Positions 34,624 through 43,554 of a DNA stretch of 64,000 nucleotides are shown piece by piece. A program made the position numbers and the translations under genes. Within the stretch, counting starts at the first letter, position 1. The number at the start of each line of letters is the position of its first letter. This DNA comes from Bradyrhizobium sp. 1(2017) (GTDB taxonomy: Bacteria > Pseudomonadota > Alphaproteobacteria > Rhizobiales > Xanthobacteraceae), in assembly GCF_011602485.2 (NCBI RefSeq), contig NZ_CP050022.2, positions 2,438,001 through 2,502,000 on the forward strand, given 5' to 3'. A model generated the notes under the pieces. It saw only the letters and a program-made list of their open reading frames with translations. It ran no database searches and was not told where the DNA came from.

Positions 34624-35679
34624 TCAAGGCTTGAACACGTAGCCCGGCGAGATTGCCGCCGTCTCCGGGATCGGCGGCAGATCCGCGAATAGTTCGGGCC
34701 GATCCTTCATGACCTTGAGAATGTGCTTCGGCTCGATATGCGCATTGACGTCGAAGGTCGATTTGAGGATGCCGAGGCGGGACAGCCGGTCCTCGGCGCT
34801 CCACAGCGCGCGGTAATTGTTCGCTGAGAGCCGGCGGTCCGCCTGCTGGATGTTGAACTGCATCGCAGCCTCGGCGACGTCCTGCTTCAGTCCCGGAATC
34901 CAGCGAGTGGCGACTTGCGCCGCTTGCTTCGGATTCTTGCGCATCCATTGATCGGCCTCGGAGACGGCGGCGAGGAATTTCTCGATGGTCTCGCCGTTGG
35001 CCTGCACCCAGGGGCGAAGCGCGACGTTGAAGCCGAGATAGGAAATCACGTCGCCACCTCTGATGATCTCGACTGCGCCCGGCACGTCCTTGCCCGCGAC
35101 GATCGGCCAGGGATCCCAACCCGAGAACGCATCGATGCCCTTGGCGAGCAGGGCGACGGTCATGTCCGGCGGCGGCGTGTTGACCAAGGTCACGTCATCG
35201 GGTTTCAGCCCGGCCTTCTCCAGCGTTGCCAGGATGTAGAGATGGTTGATCGTTCCGAAGGACGCGGCGATCTTCTTGCCCTTCAGCGTCGACAGGTCGC
35301 CCTTGACGATGCCCGAACCTTCGCGGGCGATGATCGCCATGGTCGCATCGGAGCCGGCCTTGGTGGCGTTGCCGCTGTAGTTGCCGAGTGCGACGAGATC
35401 CATGCCGCGCAGCACGGCGCCGATCATGGGCACCCCGACCTGCACGATCTCGCTCTCGCCGGCCTGCAATGCGTTGAGCGCGTCGACGCCGGTCGCGTAA
35501 GGGCGTGCGATCGTGACATCGAGCCCGTACTTCTCGAAGAAGCCGCGTTCGAGTGCGATCGGCAGGCCGATCTGGTCGATGCCAGTCACCATGCCGGCCT
35601 TGACTTTCGTCGGGGTCTGGGCGCTTGCCGGCACCAAGCCGGCGAGAAGCGCCAGTCCAAGCAACACGAGTCGTTTCAT
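34624..35679 (-). CDS. ABC transporter substrate-binding protein, NitT/TauT (SsuA) family
   Basis: A 351-residue periplasmic binding protein with a signal peptide (MKRLVLLGLALLAGLVPASAQ) and the SsuA/TauA-type core (GIDQIGLPIALERGFFEKYGLDVTIARPYATGVDALNALQAGESEIVQVG, then the GKKIAASFGTINHLYILATLEKAGLKPDDVTLV segment). The family imports sulfonates, nitrate, aromatic acids and other small anions. It is the last gene of a minus-strand operon (two permeases, ATPase, small membrane protein, then this). The neighbouring dehydratase and FadR-type regulator suggest an organic acid substrate, by inference only. Confidence 0.92.
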   Translation of the reverse strand: MKRLVLLGLALLAGLVPASAQTPTKVKAGMVTGIDQIGLPIALERGFFEKYGLDVTIARPYATGVDALNALQAGESEIVQVGVPMIGAVLRGMDLVALGNYSGNATKAGSDATMAIIAREGSGIVKGDLSTLKGKKIAASFGTINHLYILATLEKAGLKPDDVTLVNTPPPDMTVALLAKGIDAFSGWDPWPIVAGKDVPGAVEIIRGGDVISYLGFNVALRPWVQANGETIEKFLAAVSEADQWMRKNPKQAAQVATRWIPGLKQDVAEAAMQFNIQQADRRLSANNYRALWSAEDRLSRLGILKSTFDVNAHIEPKHILKVMKDRPELFADLPPIPETAAISPGYVFKP

Positions 35680-35683
35680 AGTC

Positions 35684-36016
35684 TCAGCCTCCCTCTTTTA
35701 TCGGCCCCACCGCCGTCACCCAGTAAGGGCGGGCAACGGCCTTGAGGTCCGTTCTTTTGACGCCACGAAGTTCGATCGAATGCTCGTCCGTTCCAGAGAC
35801 GCGTCCGTATTGCTGGAACGCGAGCACGTGGAAGCGCTCCGGAGTGAAAGGCAGCTCGATCTGCACGTTCACCTTTTCCGATGTGCCCTTGAGCTCCGAC
35901 GAGATCTTGCCCGGTGCGGCCACGGTCAGCCAGAGTTGAAACAGCGCCCATGCGGCGACGGCGCCGAGCACGACGCGTCCCTTGGACGAGCGCAGGATGT
36001 CGGAGGCGATGCTCAT
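35684..36016 (-). CDS. Small membrane-anchored protein of unknown function in ABC operon
   Basis: A 110-residue protein: a short cytoplasmic lead, one transmembrane helix (residues ~15-34, VVLGAVAAWALFQLWLTVAA) and a periplasmic domain of about 75 residues (SEKVNVQIELPFTPERFHVLAFQQYGRVSGTDEHSIELRGVKRTDLKAVARPYWV). Its ATG at 36016 overlaps the ATPase stop by four bases and the binding-protein gene follows four bases after its stop, so it is embedded in the operon between them. I know of no family name. The position suggests an accessory subunit of the transporter, perhaps helping the binding protein dock. Not a remnant; the frame is intact. Confidence 0.75.
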   Translation of the reverse strand: MSIASDILRSSKGRVVLGAVAAWALFQLWLTVAAPGKISSELKGTSEKVNVQIELPFTPERFHVLAFQQYGRVSGTDEHSIELRGVKRTDLKAVARPYWVTAVGPIKEGG

Positions 36017-36771
36017 GCCGCGCGCACCATCTGGAGCACACGCGCGGAGAGCTGCTTGAAGTGGTCGTCCCTGACGAGATCGTCCCAGACGCGGGGACGT
36101 GGAAGGTCAACCGCGATCTGGTCGAGCACGCGTCCCTTCGACAGTACGACAACGCGATTGGCGAGAAACACGGCTTCAGGCACGTCATGCGTGATGAAAA
36201 TCACCGTCGGCTTGCGCTCCTGCCAGATGCGGGTCAGCTCCTCCTGAAGCGTCATGCGGGTCTGCGCGTCGACGCTTGCGAACGGCTCGTCCATCAGCAG
36301 GACGTCGGGATTGTTGGCGAGTGCGCGCACCACGCCGACGCGCTGCTGCATCCCGCCGGACAGTTCGTTGGGGTAGCGGTGCGCCGCGTGCGACAGTCCC
36401 GCGAGCGCCAGGTATTCGCGCGCGATGCGGTCGCGCTCGGCTTTCGGCACGCCGCGCATCTTCGGGCCGAAGCCGACATTGTCGAGCACCGTCTTCCAGG
36501 GAAACAGCGCGAACGACTGGAATACGACGCCTCGCTCGGGGCCGGGGCCGTGCACCGGCTTGCCGTCGAGCAGGATGTCCCCCTTCGAATAGGGGATGAA
36601 GCCGGCGATCATGTTCAGAATCGTCGTCTTGCCGCAGCCGGAGGGACCGACCACCGAGATAAATTCGCCGGGCTCGACATCCAGCGAGACGTCGTGAACC
36701 GCGGTGACATGCGCACCTGCGTAAGGATCAAAATAGGTCTTGCCGAGATTGCGCAGCGAGAGCGTCTTCAT
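36013..36771 (-). CDS. ABC transporter ATP-binding protein, NitT/TauT family
   Basis: A 252-residue ATPase. Walker A is GPSGCGKTT near residues 43-51, the signature is LSGGMQQRV, Walker B is VLLMDEPFASVDAQT, and the switch histidine is in FITHDVPEAVFLANRVVVLS. The sequence follows SsuB/TauB/NrtD-type proteins. ATG 36771 overlaps the upstream permease stop. It is the only ATPase in an operon that has two different permeases. Confidence 0.94.
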   Translation of the reverse strand: MKTLSLRNLGKTYFDPYAGAHVTAVHDVSLDVEPGEFISVVGPSGCGKTTILNMIAGFIPYSKGDILLDGKPVHGPGPERGVVFQSFALFPWKTVLDNVGFGPKMRGVPKAERDRIAREYLALAGLSHAAHRYPNELSGGMQQRVGVVRALANNPDVLLMDEPFASVDAQTRMTLQEELTRIWQERKPTVIFITHDVPEAVFLANRVVVLSKGRVLDQIAVDLPRPRVWDDLVRDDHFKQLSARVLQMVRAA

Positions 36772-37574
36772 GATGTCACCAATCCCCACCGCTGGCCGGT
36801 CGCACGCTCGAGAGGCGCGAGAATCCAGGCATCGACGATGTACCAGAGCAATCCGAGAATGATCATGCCGAGCAGGATCTCGACGGTCGAGCCGGCGCGG
36901 CGGGCGTCGAACATCATGAAGCCGATGCCCGACGTGCCGACGATCATCTCGACCGCGATCAGCGCGCGCCAGCCATAGCCCAGCCCGTTGCGCAGGCCCG
37001 TGATGATGTTGGGCAGCGCGCCCGGCAGCGTCACCTCCCAGAGCACGCGCGCGCGCGAGGCACCGAGGCTCAAGGCGGCGCGCGACAGATCGCGCGGTAC
37101 GGATTCGACGCCGAGCACGGTGTTGAGCACGACGGGGAACAGTACGGTGTAGACGATGACGAAGGTCATCGTGGTCAGTCCGAAGCCAAACCAGATCAGG
37201 AGGATCGGCAGCCAGGCAATGTCGCCGATCGCCTGGAAGAACAACAGCACCGGCCAGCAGATGCGGTGCGCCCAGCGATTGGTGCCGATGAGAATCCCTA
37301 AGGGAATGCCAAGCGCCATGCCGACGGCGGCGCCGGTGGCGAGGCGGATCAGGCTGTCCTGGAGATAATCGGGCAGGATGCCCTTGTAGGTCAGCGTGAA
37401 GAACGCTCGGACGACGTCGGCGGGTCCCGGGAAGAATGCGCGCGGAAACAAGCCGGCCTCGCTGACCGCCGTCCACAGCACGAGCACCGGAATGAAAGGA
37501 ATGACGGCGGCGATCCCCGGCCAGCGTCGGGTCAGGCGGGCGTAGCCGCCCCAGATTTGCAGCAGGCCGTTCAT
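36768..37574 (-). CDS. ABC transporter permease (second), NitT/TauT family
   Basis: A 268-residue inner-membrane permease with about six helices. It has the family loop DLSRAALSLGASRARVLWEVTLPGALPNIITGLRNGLGYGWRALIAVEMIVGTSGIGFMMFDARRAG. The start ATG 37574 overlaps the first permease's stop by four bases, and its stop overlaps the ATPase start. It is clearly paralogous to the first permease (shared VLLPGALPNI-type and GLGFAWRGLIAAEM-type blocks), so the channel is probably a heterodimer. Confidence 0.93.
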   Translation of the reverse strand: MNGLLQIWGGYARLTRRWPGIAAVIPFIPVLVLWTAVSEAGLFPRAFFPGPADVVRAFFTLTYKGILPDYLQDSLIRLATGAAVGMALGIPLGILIGTNRWAHRICWPVLLFFQAIGDIAWLPILLIWFGFGLTTMTFVIVYTVLFPVVLNTVLGVESVPRDLSRAALSLGASRARVLWEVTLPGALPNIITGLRNGLGYGWRALIAVEMIVGTSGIGFMMFDARRAGSTVEILLGMIILGLLWYIVDAWILAPLERATGQRWGLVTS

Positions 37575-38392
37575 GCGCGCCTCACCATTCCCCATCGCTC
37601 GATGGTCGCGCGCTCCAGCGGAACCAGCAGCAGACGGTCGATCAGAAGCCAGAGCACGCCGATCACGATCATGCCGAACACGATCACTTCGGTGCGGTAG
37701 AAGTCGCGTGCGACGAACAGCATGTAGCCAAGCCCGACATTGGTCGCGATCATCTCGGCGGCGATCAGCCCGCGCCAGGCAAAGCCCAGGCCCGTACGGA
37801 TGCCGGTGACGATATTGGGCAGCGCGCCCGGCAGCAGCACTTCGGTCAGCAGCGCCCAGCGTCCCGCACCGAGCGCGGCGGCGGCATTGCGCAGCGTGTG
37901 CGGAATGGTCCTGACGCCGAGCAGGGTGTTGTAGGCGACGACGAAGAACACGGCATTGAAGATCACGAAGACGATCGCGCCGAAGCCGTAGCCGAACCAC
38001 AAGGTCGCGATCGGGATCCAGGCGATGCCCGCGAGCACCGAGAAGAAGCGGAACAGCGGCGTGAGAAAGGCTGCGACCGTCGGGCTCACGCCCATGGCGA
38101 TGCCGAGCGGGACGGCCGTGACGATGCCGATCAGCGTGCCGAGGCCCACGCGCACCAGGCTGGCGCCGACATGGGCGAACAACGTGCCGTCACGGATCGA
38201 CTCCATGGCAGCCCCGCCGATCGAGCCGACCGAGGGGAACACGCGCGGATTGACGTCGAACAGCGGGACGACGATGGCCCAGATCGCGACCAGCGCAAGC
38301 AGCGGCGCGACGAACATCGCAGCACCCGCCAGCGAATTGACGCTGCGGATCAGTCGCGACGATCGGCCTTTCAGACTGCCCGTCACCTGCAT
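37571..38392 (-). CDS. ABC transporter permease (first), NitT/TauT family
   Basis: A 273-residue permease with about six helices. Key blocks are TLWFGYGFGAIVFVIFNAVFFVVAYNTLLGVRTIPHTLRNAAAALGAGRWALLTEVLLPGALPNIVTGIRTGLGFAWRGLIAAEMIATNVGLGYMLFVARDF. It is the first gene of the minus-strand transporter operon, lying 89 bp after the FadR-type regulator gene in the same direction. Start ATG 38392. The next permease overlaps it by four bases. Confidence 0.93.
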   Translation of the reverse strand: MQVTGSLKGRSSRLIRSVNSLAGAAMFVAPLLALVAIWAIVVPLFDVNPRVFPSVGSIGGAAMESIRDGTLFAHVGASLVRVGLGTLIGIVTAVPLGIAMGVSPTVAAFLTPLFRFFSVLAGIAWIPIATLWFGYGFGAIVFVIFNAVFFVVAYNTLLGVRTIPHTLRNAAAALGAGRWALLTEVLLPGALPNIVTGIRTGLGFAWRGLIAAEMIATNVGLGYMLFVARDFYRTEVIVFGMIVIGVLWLLIDRLLLVPLERATIERWGMVRRA

Positions 38393-38481
38393 TTGACCTC
38401 CTCGGCGCTCAGCTATGCCTGTTTCGGCGCTTCACGCTGATCATTCCCCAGATCGCGACGATGTCGCGCAGACCTTTCATG

Positions 38482-39303
38482 TCACGGTCCACGACGTTTT
38501 CTCCTGTCTCTGACGCTCGATTTCCTGGCTGTGCGCACGGCCGACCCGTCCGTTTTGCGACTTGCCGCGGCGATGACCGTCTTCCGGTTCGAGAGCTTCA
38601 ATCGCGTGTAGCCGAGCAGGCGTTCCATCGCCGCGCGCGCCTTTTCCGGCTTGCCGCTCTCGATGGCCCGCGCCGCCGCAACGTGGTTCGGCAGATTATC
38701 CCTGAACCAGCCGCCGGGACCTCCGACAGCGACGGTGAAGACGGTGCTGAGGATGGTATCGATTGCGCCGCGGAAGCCCTGGAGGACAGGATTGTGGGTC
38801 GCATCCAAGATGGCGAGATGGAAGGCCTTGTCGGCGGCGAGCGCGCTGGCCTGGTCCTTTGCGGTCTGCATTGCGGCCAGGGCCGTGTCGATCCGCCAGA
38901 GGTCGTTTTTGGTTGCGCGTTCGGCGGCAAGCGCCGCGGCGGCCGGCTCGATGATCGAGCGCACCTCCTGGATCGCCAGCAGAAGGTCCCGATCCGGCTC
39001 GTCCTGGCCGACCAGCCAGCTCAGCACGTCGCGATCGAGCAGACTCCATTCGTTGCGCGGCACCACCTGCGTGCCGTGGCGCGGCCGTACGCTGACGAGG
39101 CCCTTGGCGGCGAGCGTCTTGATCGCCTCGCGCACCACGCCGCGCCCGGCACCAAAACGGGCTTCGAGCTCCGGCTCCGGCGGCAAGGTCGTCCCGACGG
39201 GAATGAGATCCTGGGCGATCTCGCGGCCGAGCGTCGTCAGCACGGCGCGAATGCGGCCGGGCTTGATCAACTTGTCAGCCGGCTTTGGCCGCGCTCTTGC
39301 CAC
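38482..39303 (-). CDS. FadR/GntR-family (FCD) transcriptional regulator
   Basis: A regulator of about 273 residues from GTG 39303, which has a GGGAG ribosome-binding site upstream; a TTG at 39366 would overlap the upstream palindrome. The winged helix-turn-helix covers about residues 25-85 (IAQDLIPVGTTLPPEPELEARFGAGRGVVREAIKTLAAKGLVSVRPRHGTQVV). The all-helical FCD ligand-binding domain follows (VRSIIEPAAAALAAERATKND, DKAFHLAILDATHNPVLQGF, the latter with the metal-binding Asp/His pattern). It ends in a basic tail. Such proteins repress sugar-acid and organic-acid genes until their ligand binds. It lies between a dehydratase gene and an ABC operon. Confidence 0.9.
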   Translation of the reverse strand: MARARPKPADKLIKPGRIRAVLTTLGREIAQDLIPVGTTLPPEPELEARFGAGRGVVREAIKTLAAKGLVSVRPRHGTQVVPRNEWSLLDRDVLSWLVGQDEPDRDLLLAIQEVRSIIEPAAAALAAERATKNDLWRIDTALAAMQTAKDQASALAADKAFHLAILDATHNPVLQGFRGAIDTILSTVFTVAVGGPGGWFRDNLPNHVAAARAIESGKPEKARAAMERLLGYTRLKLSNRKTVIAAASRKTDGSAVRTARKSSVRDRRKRRGP

Positions 39304-39363
39304 CTGCGCTTCTCTCCCCGTCAGCCTGTTTCGGCCTGTTCTTTTGTCCCGCCGCGTCGGCGA

Positions 39364-39394
39364 CAATCATCCGATGTTTAACATCGGATGATTG
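39364..39394. promoter_or_regulatory. 31-bp perfect palindrome, probable FCD-regulator operator
   Basis: Arms 39364-39377 and 39381-39394 are exact 14-base complements around a TTA centre. The core ATGTTTAACAT fits the GT-N3-AC pattern of FadR-subfamily operators. It is about 60 bp upstream of the regulator start and 80 bp after the dehydratase stop, the place for an autoregulatory operator. A terminator of the dehydratase gene is the alternative. Confidence 0.65.
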
Positions 39395-39475
39395 GGAGAG
39401 GCGAGCGTAATTGTCGCAGGAGGGTCGTGTTGCATTGCGATATCGAGCCGCGACGCCAGGTGGTTTCCTTCAATG

Positions 39476-40612
39476 TCATTGATCCGCGGCGAACCTTGCC
39501 AGCGCCTCGCGATCGACGTCGATCCCGAGTCCCGGCCCGTCGGGCACCCGCACGATGCCTCCCGCGTGCTCGATCGGCTGCTTCAGGATCGCCTGCCGGA
39601 TCGGATGCTCGGTGCGGTCGAACTCGAGCATCGGCGCGAGCGGCGCCAGCGAGGTCGGCGTATGCGACGGCAGCACGGCCAGGAGCTGGAGCGAGGCGGC
39701 GATCGCGATCCCGGTGCCCCAGACATGAGGATTGTAGCGGATGCCGAACGCTTCGCTCATGTCGGCGATCTTCTTGCATTCGGAAAGGCCGCCGGCCGCG
39801 CAGGTGTCCGGCTGGGCGATGTCGAGCGCGTGCGCGGCGAACAGATCGCGGAAGCCGAAGCGCGTGAACTCGCACTCGCCGCCCGCAATGGGGATCGTCA
39901 GGGCGGACTTCACCGCGCGATAGCCTGCAATGTCCTCCGGTGGCACCGGCTCCTCGAACCATCCGATGTCGTAGCGCTCGATCATGCGGCCGAGCCGAAT
40001 CGCGGCGACGGCGTCAAAGGCATGGTTCGCATCGACCATCAGCGCGACATCGGGGCCGACCGCCTCGCGGACCGCGCGTGTCGCCGCGGCATCCTCGTCG
40101 ATGCCGAACCCGACCTTCAGTTTCACGGCGCGGAATCCTTCGGCAGCGTATCCAGCGGCTTCCTCCGCCAGGTATTTGAGCGGATCGCCCGATCTGCGCC
40201 GGTAGAGGCCGGTCGCATAGGCGGCAACCTCCGTGCGCGCCGCGCCGCCGAGGAGCTGATGCACCGGCGCGCCGAAATGCTTGCCCTTGATGTCCCACAG
40301 CGCGATGTCGATGCCGCTCAGCCCCTGGATCACGACGCCCTTCTGGCCGTGATCGCGCAGGCGTGCGTAGACCATCTGCCACACGACGTCGGTGCGCAAT
40401 GGATCCTCGCCGATCAGCCATGGCGCGACGCTCTGTACGACGGCCGCCGTCATCCGGGCCGGTCCGTAGCATTCACCCCAGCCGGTCAAGCCTGCGTCGG
40501 TCGAGATCTCGACCAGCATCGCGGTGCGCGTGTCGTACCAGGCCCGCGAATAGGCGAAGGGCTGCGAGAGCCTGGCTTCGAGGATGTGCGCGCGTACATG
40601 GGTGATCTTCAT
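39476..40612 (-). CDS. Mandelate racemase / muconate lactonizing enzyme family protein
   Basis: A 378-residue enolase-superfamily enzyme. The N-terminal capping domain is followed by a barrel with K164-L-K166 (RAVKLKVGFG), metal ligands D194 (MVDANHAFD), E220 (WFEEPVPPED) and E246 (IAGGECEFT), D268 (IAQPDTCAAGG) and a catalytic-type H296 (NPHVWGTGIA). The KxK and His-Asp pair mark the mandelate-racemase subgroup, mostly sugar-acid dehydratases such as galactonate or glucarate-type enzymes. It lies 23 bp after a histidine kinase gene and upstream of an FCD regulator. The exact acid sugar cannot be named. Confidence 0.92.
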   Translation of the reverse strand: MKITHVRAHILEARLSQPFAYSRAWYDTRTAMLVEISTDAGLTGWGECYGPARMTAAVVQSVAPWLIGEDPLRTDVVWQMVYARLRDHGQKGVVIQGLSGIDIALWDIKGKHFGAPVHQLLGGAARTEVAAYATGLYRRRSGDPLKYLAEEAAGYAAEGFRAVKLKVGFGIDEDAAATRAVREAVGPDVALMVDANHAFDAVAAIRLGRMIERYDIGWFEEPVPPEDIAGYRAVKSALTIPIAGGECEFTRFGFRDLFAAHALDIAQPDTCAAGGLSECKKIADMSEAFGIRYNPHVWGTGIAIAASLQLLAVLPSHTPTSLAPLAPMLEFDRTEHPIRQAILKQPIEHAGGIVRVPDGPGLGIDVDREALARFAADQ

Positions 40613-40634
40613 TGCCGATATCCCTTTCGTCCGT

Positions 40635-42191
40635 TCACAGCGCCTCGTCCGGCGTGCAGATCACCGTGCAGACGACGCCGCGCGGCAGGAAGTCCACGGT
40701 TGCCTCACCGCCGAGCTGGTCGCGCGCGCTGCGCTCGATCAGGCGCGAGCCGAAGCCGCGCTGCACGGGGGCCGTCACCGGCGGTCCGCCCATCTCGGTC
40801 CAGATCAGCCGCAGCCGCGGCTTGGGCGCTTCAGTGATGACCTCCCAGTCCAGCGTCACCCGGCCGGTCTCGTTGGACAATGCGCCGTACTTCGCGGCGT
40901 TGGTGGCGATCTCATGCAGGATCATCGACAGCACCACGGCGAGCCTCGGCGACAGCGGCGCGGCGGGTCCGGCCATGCGGATGCGGTCGGGATTGCTCAG
41001 CACGAACGGCTGGAGCACGCGGGCGATCACGTCGCGGAGCTCGGAGCCCGCCCATTTCTCCTGGCTCAGCAGATTATGTGCCTCGGCCAGCGCGCCGAGC
41101 CGTCCCTCGAACTTCGTCCGCTCGTCGCGGCTGGCGCTGCGGAAAGTCTGCACCGCGATCGCCTGCATCAAGGCCAGCGTGTTCTTGACGCGATGGTTGA
41201 GCTCATCGATCAGGAGATTGTGCAGCATCTCGCCGCGCGCGATCGTGGTCGCCATCCGCACCGCAAAGGTCAGGCCGGTCAGCAGCAGGATGCCGCCGAT
41301 CAGGCTGGTGATGGCGATGTTGCGCCAGAGCGGCGCGATCAGCGAGCTCTCGGCGACGCCGGCCACGACCGTCCAGCCGGTCAGTTGCGACCTGGTGAAG
41401 GCGGAGGACAGCGCGACCCCGTCGAGCGAAACGCTCGAAAGGGCGGCCTCCGGAGAACGAGACATGGCATCGTAGAGCGTGCCGGAGGCCTGCTTGCCGA
41501 TCGTCTCGCTCGGATTCGGCACGCGCGCGAACACGACGCCCTTGGTGTCGAGCAGGGACACCGTCCAGAGCTCATCGGGCCGCTGCTTCTCCACCAGCTG
41601 CTGAAAGATGCTGATCGGCGGGCTGAAGCAGAGATCGTAGATCACTTCGCCGTCGCGGAATACAGGAACCTCGACGGTAATCACCCGCCGCCCGTTGATC
41701 GCGCCGATGAACAGGTCGGAATATTGCGGCGACCTGGTCGCGAACACCTTTTCGACGATCTCGACATGGCCGCGTCGCGGCAGGCTTGCAGTGTCTTCCG
41801 TAGCCGAGGAAAACAGGAGCCGGCCCTTGCGGTCGGAGATCAGCACCAGCCCGCCCTTGCCGTACTGCTCGACAAAACCGAGCGCGATGCGGCGGAAGTT
41901 CTGGAAGTCGTCGTTGCGCAGCGAGTTCGTCAGCGCGAGGACCTGCAAACCGCCTGTCATGCGCTGGACCTCCGAGTCCAGCACGAGGCGCATGCTACGC
42001 ACGTTCTCCAGCACGCGGCGGGTCGCGTCACTTCGGTCCTGCCTGTAATTGTAGACGGCGATGCCGACCGCGAACACGATCAGCGGCAACATCGTTCCCG
42101 CGACCAGGAGAGCGAGCCGGACCGGCAGGGTGAGCTTGGACAAACGTGGATTTCCCGGCGCCGGCGCGACGGCGCCGGACAGCCGAAGCAT
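40635..42191 (-). CDS. Membrane sensor histidine kinase, HWE/HisKA_2 type
   Basis: A 518-residue sensor kinase. Two transmembrane helices (about residues 24-46 and 283-307) flank a periplasmic dCache-like domain. The cytoplasmic part has the HWE/HisKA_2 phosphoacceptor region LIDELNHRVKNTLALMQAIAVQTFRSA and an ATPase domain with LSMILHEIATNAAKYGALSNETGRVTLDW and GFGSRLIERSARDQLGGE. No receiver domain or response regulator is adjacent. It precedes the dehydratase gene by 23 bp on the same strand, so it may sense a compound handled by that cluster. Alphaproteobacterial HWE kinases also feed the general stress response. Confidence 0.92.
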   Translation of the reverse strand: MLRLSGAVAPAPGNPRLSKLTLPVRLALLVAGTMLPLIVFAVGIAVYNYRQDRSDATRRVLENVRSMRLVLDSEVQRMTGGLQVLALTNSLRNDDFQNFRRIALGFVEQYGKGGLVLISDRKGRLLFSSATEDTASLPRRGHVEIVEKVFATRSPQYSDLFIGAINGRRVITVEVPVFRDGEVIYDLCFSPPISIFQQLVEKQRPDELWTVSLLDTKGVVFARVPNPSETIGKQASGTLYDAMSRSPEAALSSVSLDGVALSSAFTRSQLTGWTVVAGVAESSLIAPLWRNIAITSLIGGILLLTGLTFAVRMATTIARGEMLHNLLIDELNHRVKNTLALMQAIAVQTFRSASRDERTKFEGRLGALAEAHNLLSQEKWAGSELRDVIARVLQPFVLSNPDRIRMAGPAAPLSPRLAVVLSMILHEIATNAAKYGALSNETGRVTLDWEVITEAPKPRLRLIWTEMGGPPVTAPVQRGFGSRLIERSARDQLGGEATVDFLPRGVVCTVICTPDEAL

Positions 42192-42473
42192 AGAGCACTA
42201 ACGGCATTGCGCCACTGCACAATTGGTCATGAACCGTCTCCGCTCCCGCGCTCCGGAAGCGGGCGGGAAGGTGAAAGTTGCAGTGCAATAGATGATGTGA
42301 GCGCGGTCCTGCGTCGAACTGTATCAGCAGGACGGCTCATCATTGTCCACGCCATGCATCGGAATTGGCTTCCGTCCCGCCGCAGTTTTTCATACCCTCC
42401 CTGAACGCCGGCCGTAGACCGGCTGCGCTCACGCCCCGGCGACAGGGGTGGAGCATCAAAGGGAGGGGAGACT

Positions 42474-43472
42474 ATGAAGCGAAGGTCATTTCTCGCTGGT
42501 GTCGGGGCGACCACTGCGGCGGCTGCGATCGGCATTCCGTCGATCCTCAGGGCACAGGCACCGATCACGCTGAACGGCGCAGTCCAGTTCAACGACGACC
42601 ATGCCTTCAACCGGGCGTTGCTCCGGTTCGAGGAGCTGGTGAAGAAGTATTACGGCAAGCCCGTCAACTTCACACTGCACAGGAACTCTTCGCTCGGCCT
42701 CGAGAAGCAGTATTTCGAGTACATGTCGCAAGGCAAGGCGGTCGATTACGGCATCGTCTCGCCGGCCCACATGTCGACCTTCGCCAAGGCGGCCCCGTTC
42801 ATCGATGCGCCATTCGTGTTCAAGGGCATCGAGCACATGAACAAGGTCGTCGAGGCCAATATCCTGGCGCCGGTCGCCGATGAGGTCGCTGCGAAGGCCG
42901 AGGTGGTTCTGATCGGTTATGCCGGCGGTGGCATCCGCAACATCTTCGCCAACAAGCCGCTCAAGAATCTCGCCGATCTCAAGGGGCTCAAGGTTCGCGT
43001 GCAGGGCGCACCGATCTGGTCGAAGACCTTCGCGGCCGTCGGCATGAGCCCGACGGTGATCGCCTATAACGAAATCTACAACGCGATCCAGAACGGCGTG
43101 ATATCGGCCGGCGAGAACGAGGCGGCCGGCGTCGAGGCGATGAAGTTCTACGAAGTCGCTCCGCATCTCAACCTGACCCAGCATGCCGTGTCGATCCGGC
43201 CGATCTGCTTCTCGGTGAAGACGCTGAAGACCTTGCCGAAGGATTTGCAGGACGCCATCATGAAAGCGGGTAAGGAGGCCGGCGATTACGGCCGTCAGCT
43301 CGAATCGAGCGAAGAGGTCGTCAAGCTCGACACGCTCGAGAAGTCCGGCAAGCTCAAGCGCGTTCCCTTCGAGGAGCGCGACGCCATGAAGAAGCTCGCC
43401 GACCCCGTGATGGCGACCTACGCCAAGGAAATCGGCGCGGAAGGCATTTTCGAGAAGATCAACGTCGTCTGA
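42474..43472 (+). CDS. TRAP transporter substrate-binding protein (DctP family)
   Basis: A 332-residue TRAP binding protein. The N-terminus MKRRSFLAGVGATTAAAAIGIPSILRAQA looks like a Tat-type signal (RRSFL). The body has the family's GYAGGGIRNIFANKPLKNLADLKGLKVRVQGAPIWSKTFAAVGMSPTVIAYNEIYNAIQNGVISAGENEAAG, which carries the ligand-binding arginine (KVRVQ) that grips carboxylates. It binds an organic acid in the periplasm and passes it to the membrane subunits encoded next. A GGGAGGGGAG site precedes ATG 42474. The gene is divergent from the kinase-dehydratase cluster. Confidence 0.93.
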   Translation: MKRRSFLAGVGATTAAAAIGIPSILRAQAPITLNGAVQFNDDHAFNRALLRFEELVKKYYGKPVNFTLHRNSSLGLEKQYFEYMSQGKAVDYGIVSPAHMSTFAKAAPFIDAPFVFKGIEHMNKVVEANILAPVADEVAAKAEVVLIGYAGGGIRNIFANKPLKNLADLKGLKVRVQGAPIWSKTFAAVGMSPTVIAYNEIYNAIQNGVISAGENEAAGVEAMKFYEVAPHLNLTQHAVSIRPICFSVKTLKTLPKDLQDAIMKAGKEAGDYGRQLESSEEVVKLDTLEKSGKLKRVPFEERDAMKKLADPVMATYAKEIGAEGIFEKINVV

Positions 43473-43554
43473 GGTCGCCCTGTCCGCCGACACCATTCCG
43501 GGCAGGCCCCGCTTCCTGCCCGGACCTGGCGGATGAGCGCCGCACGGAGTCCCA

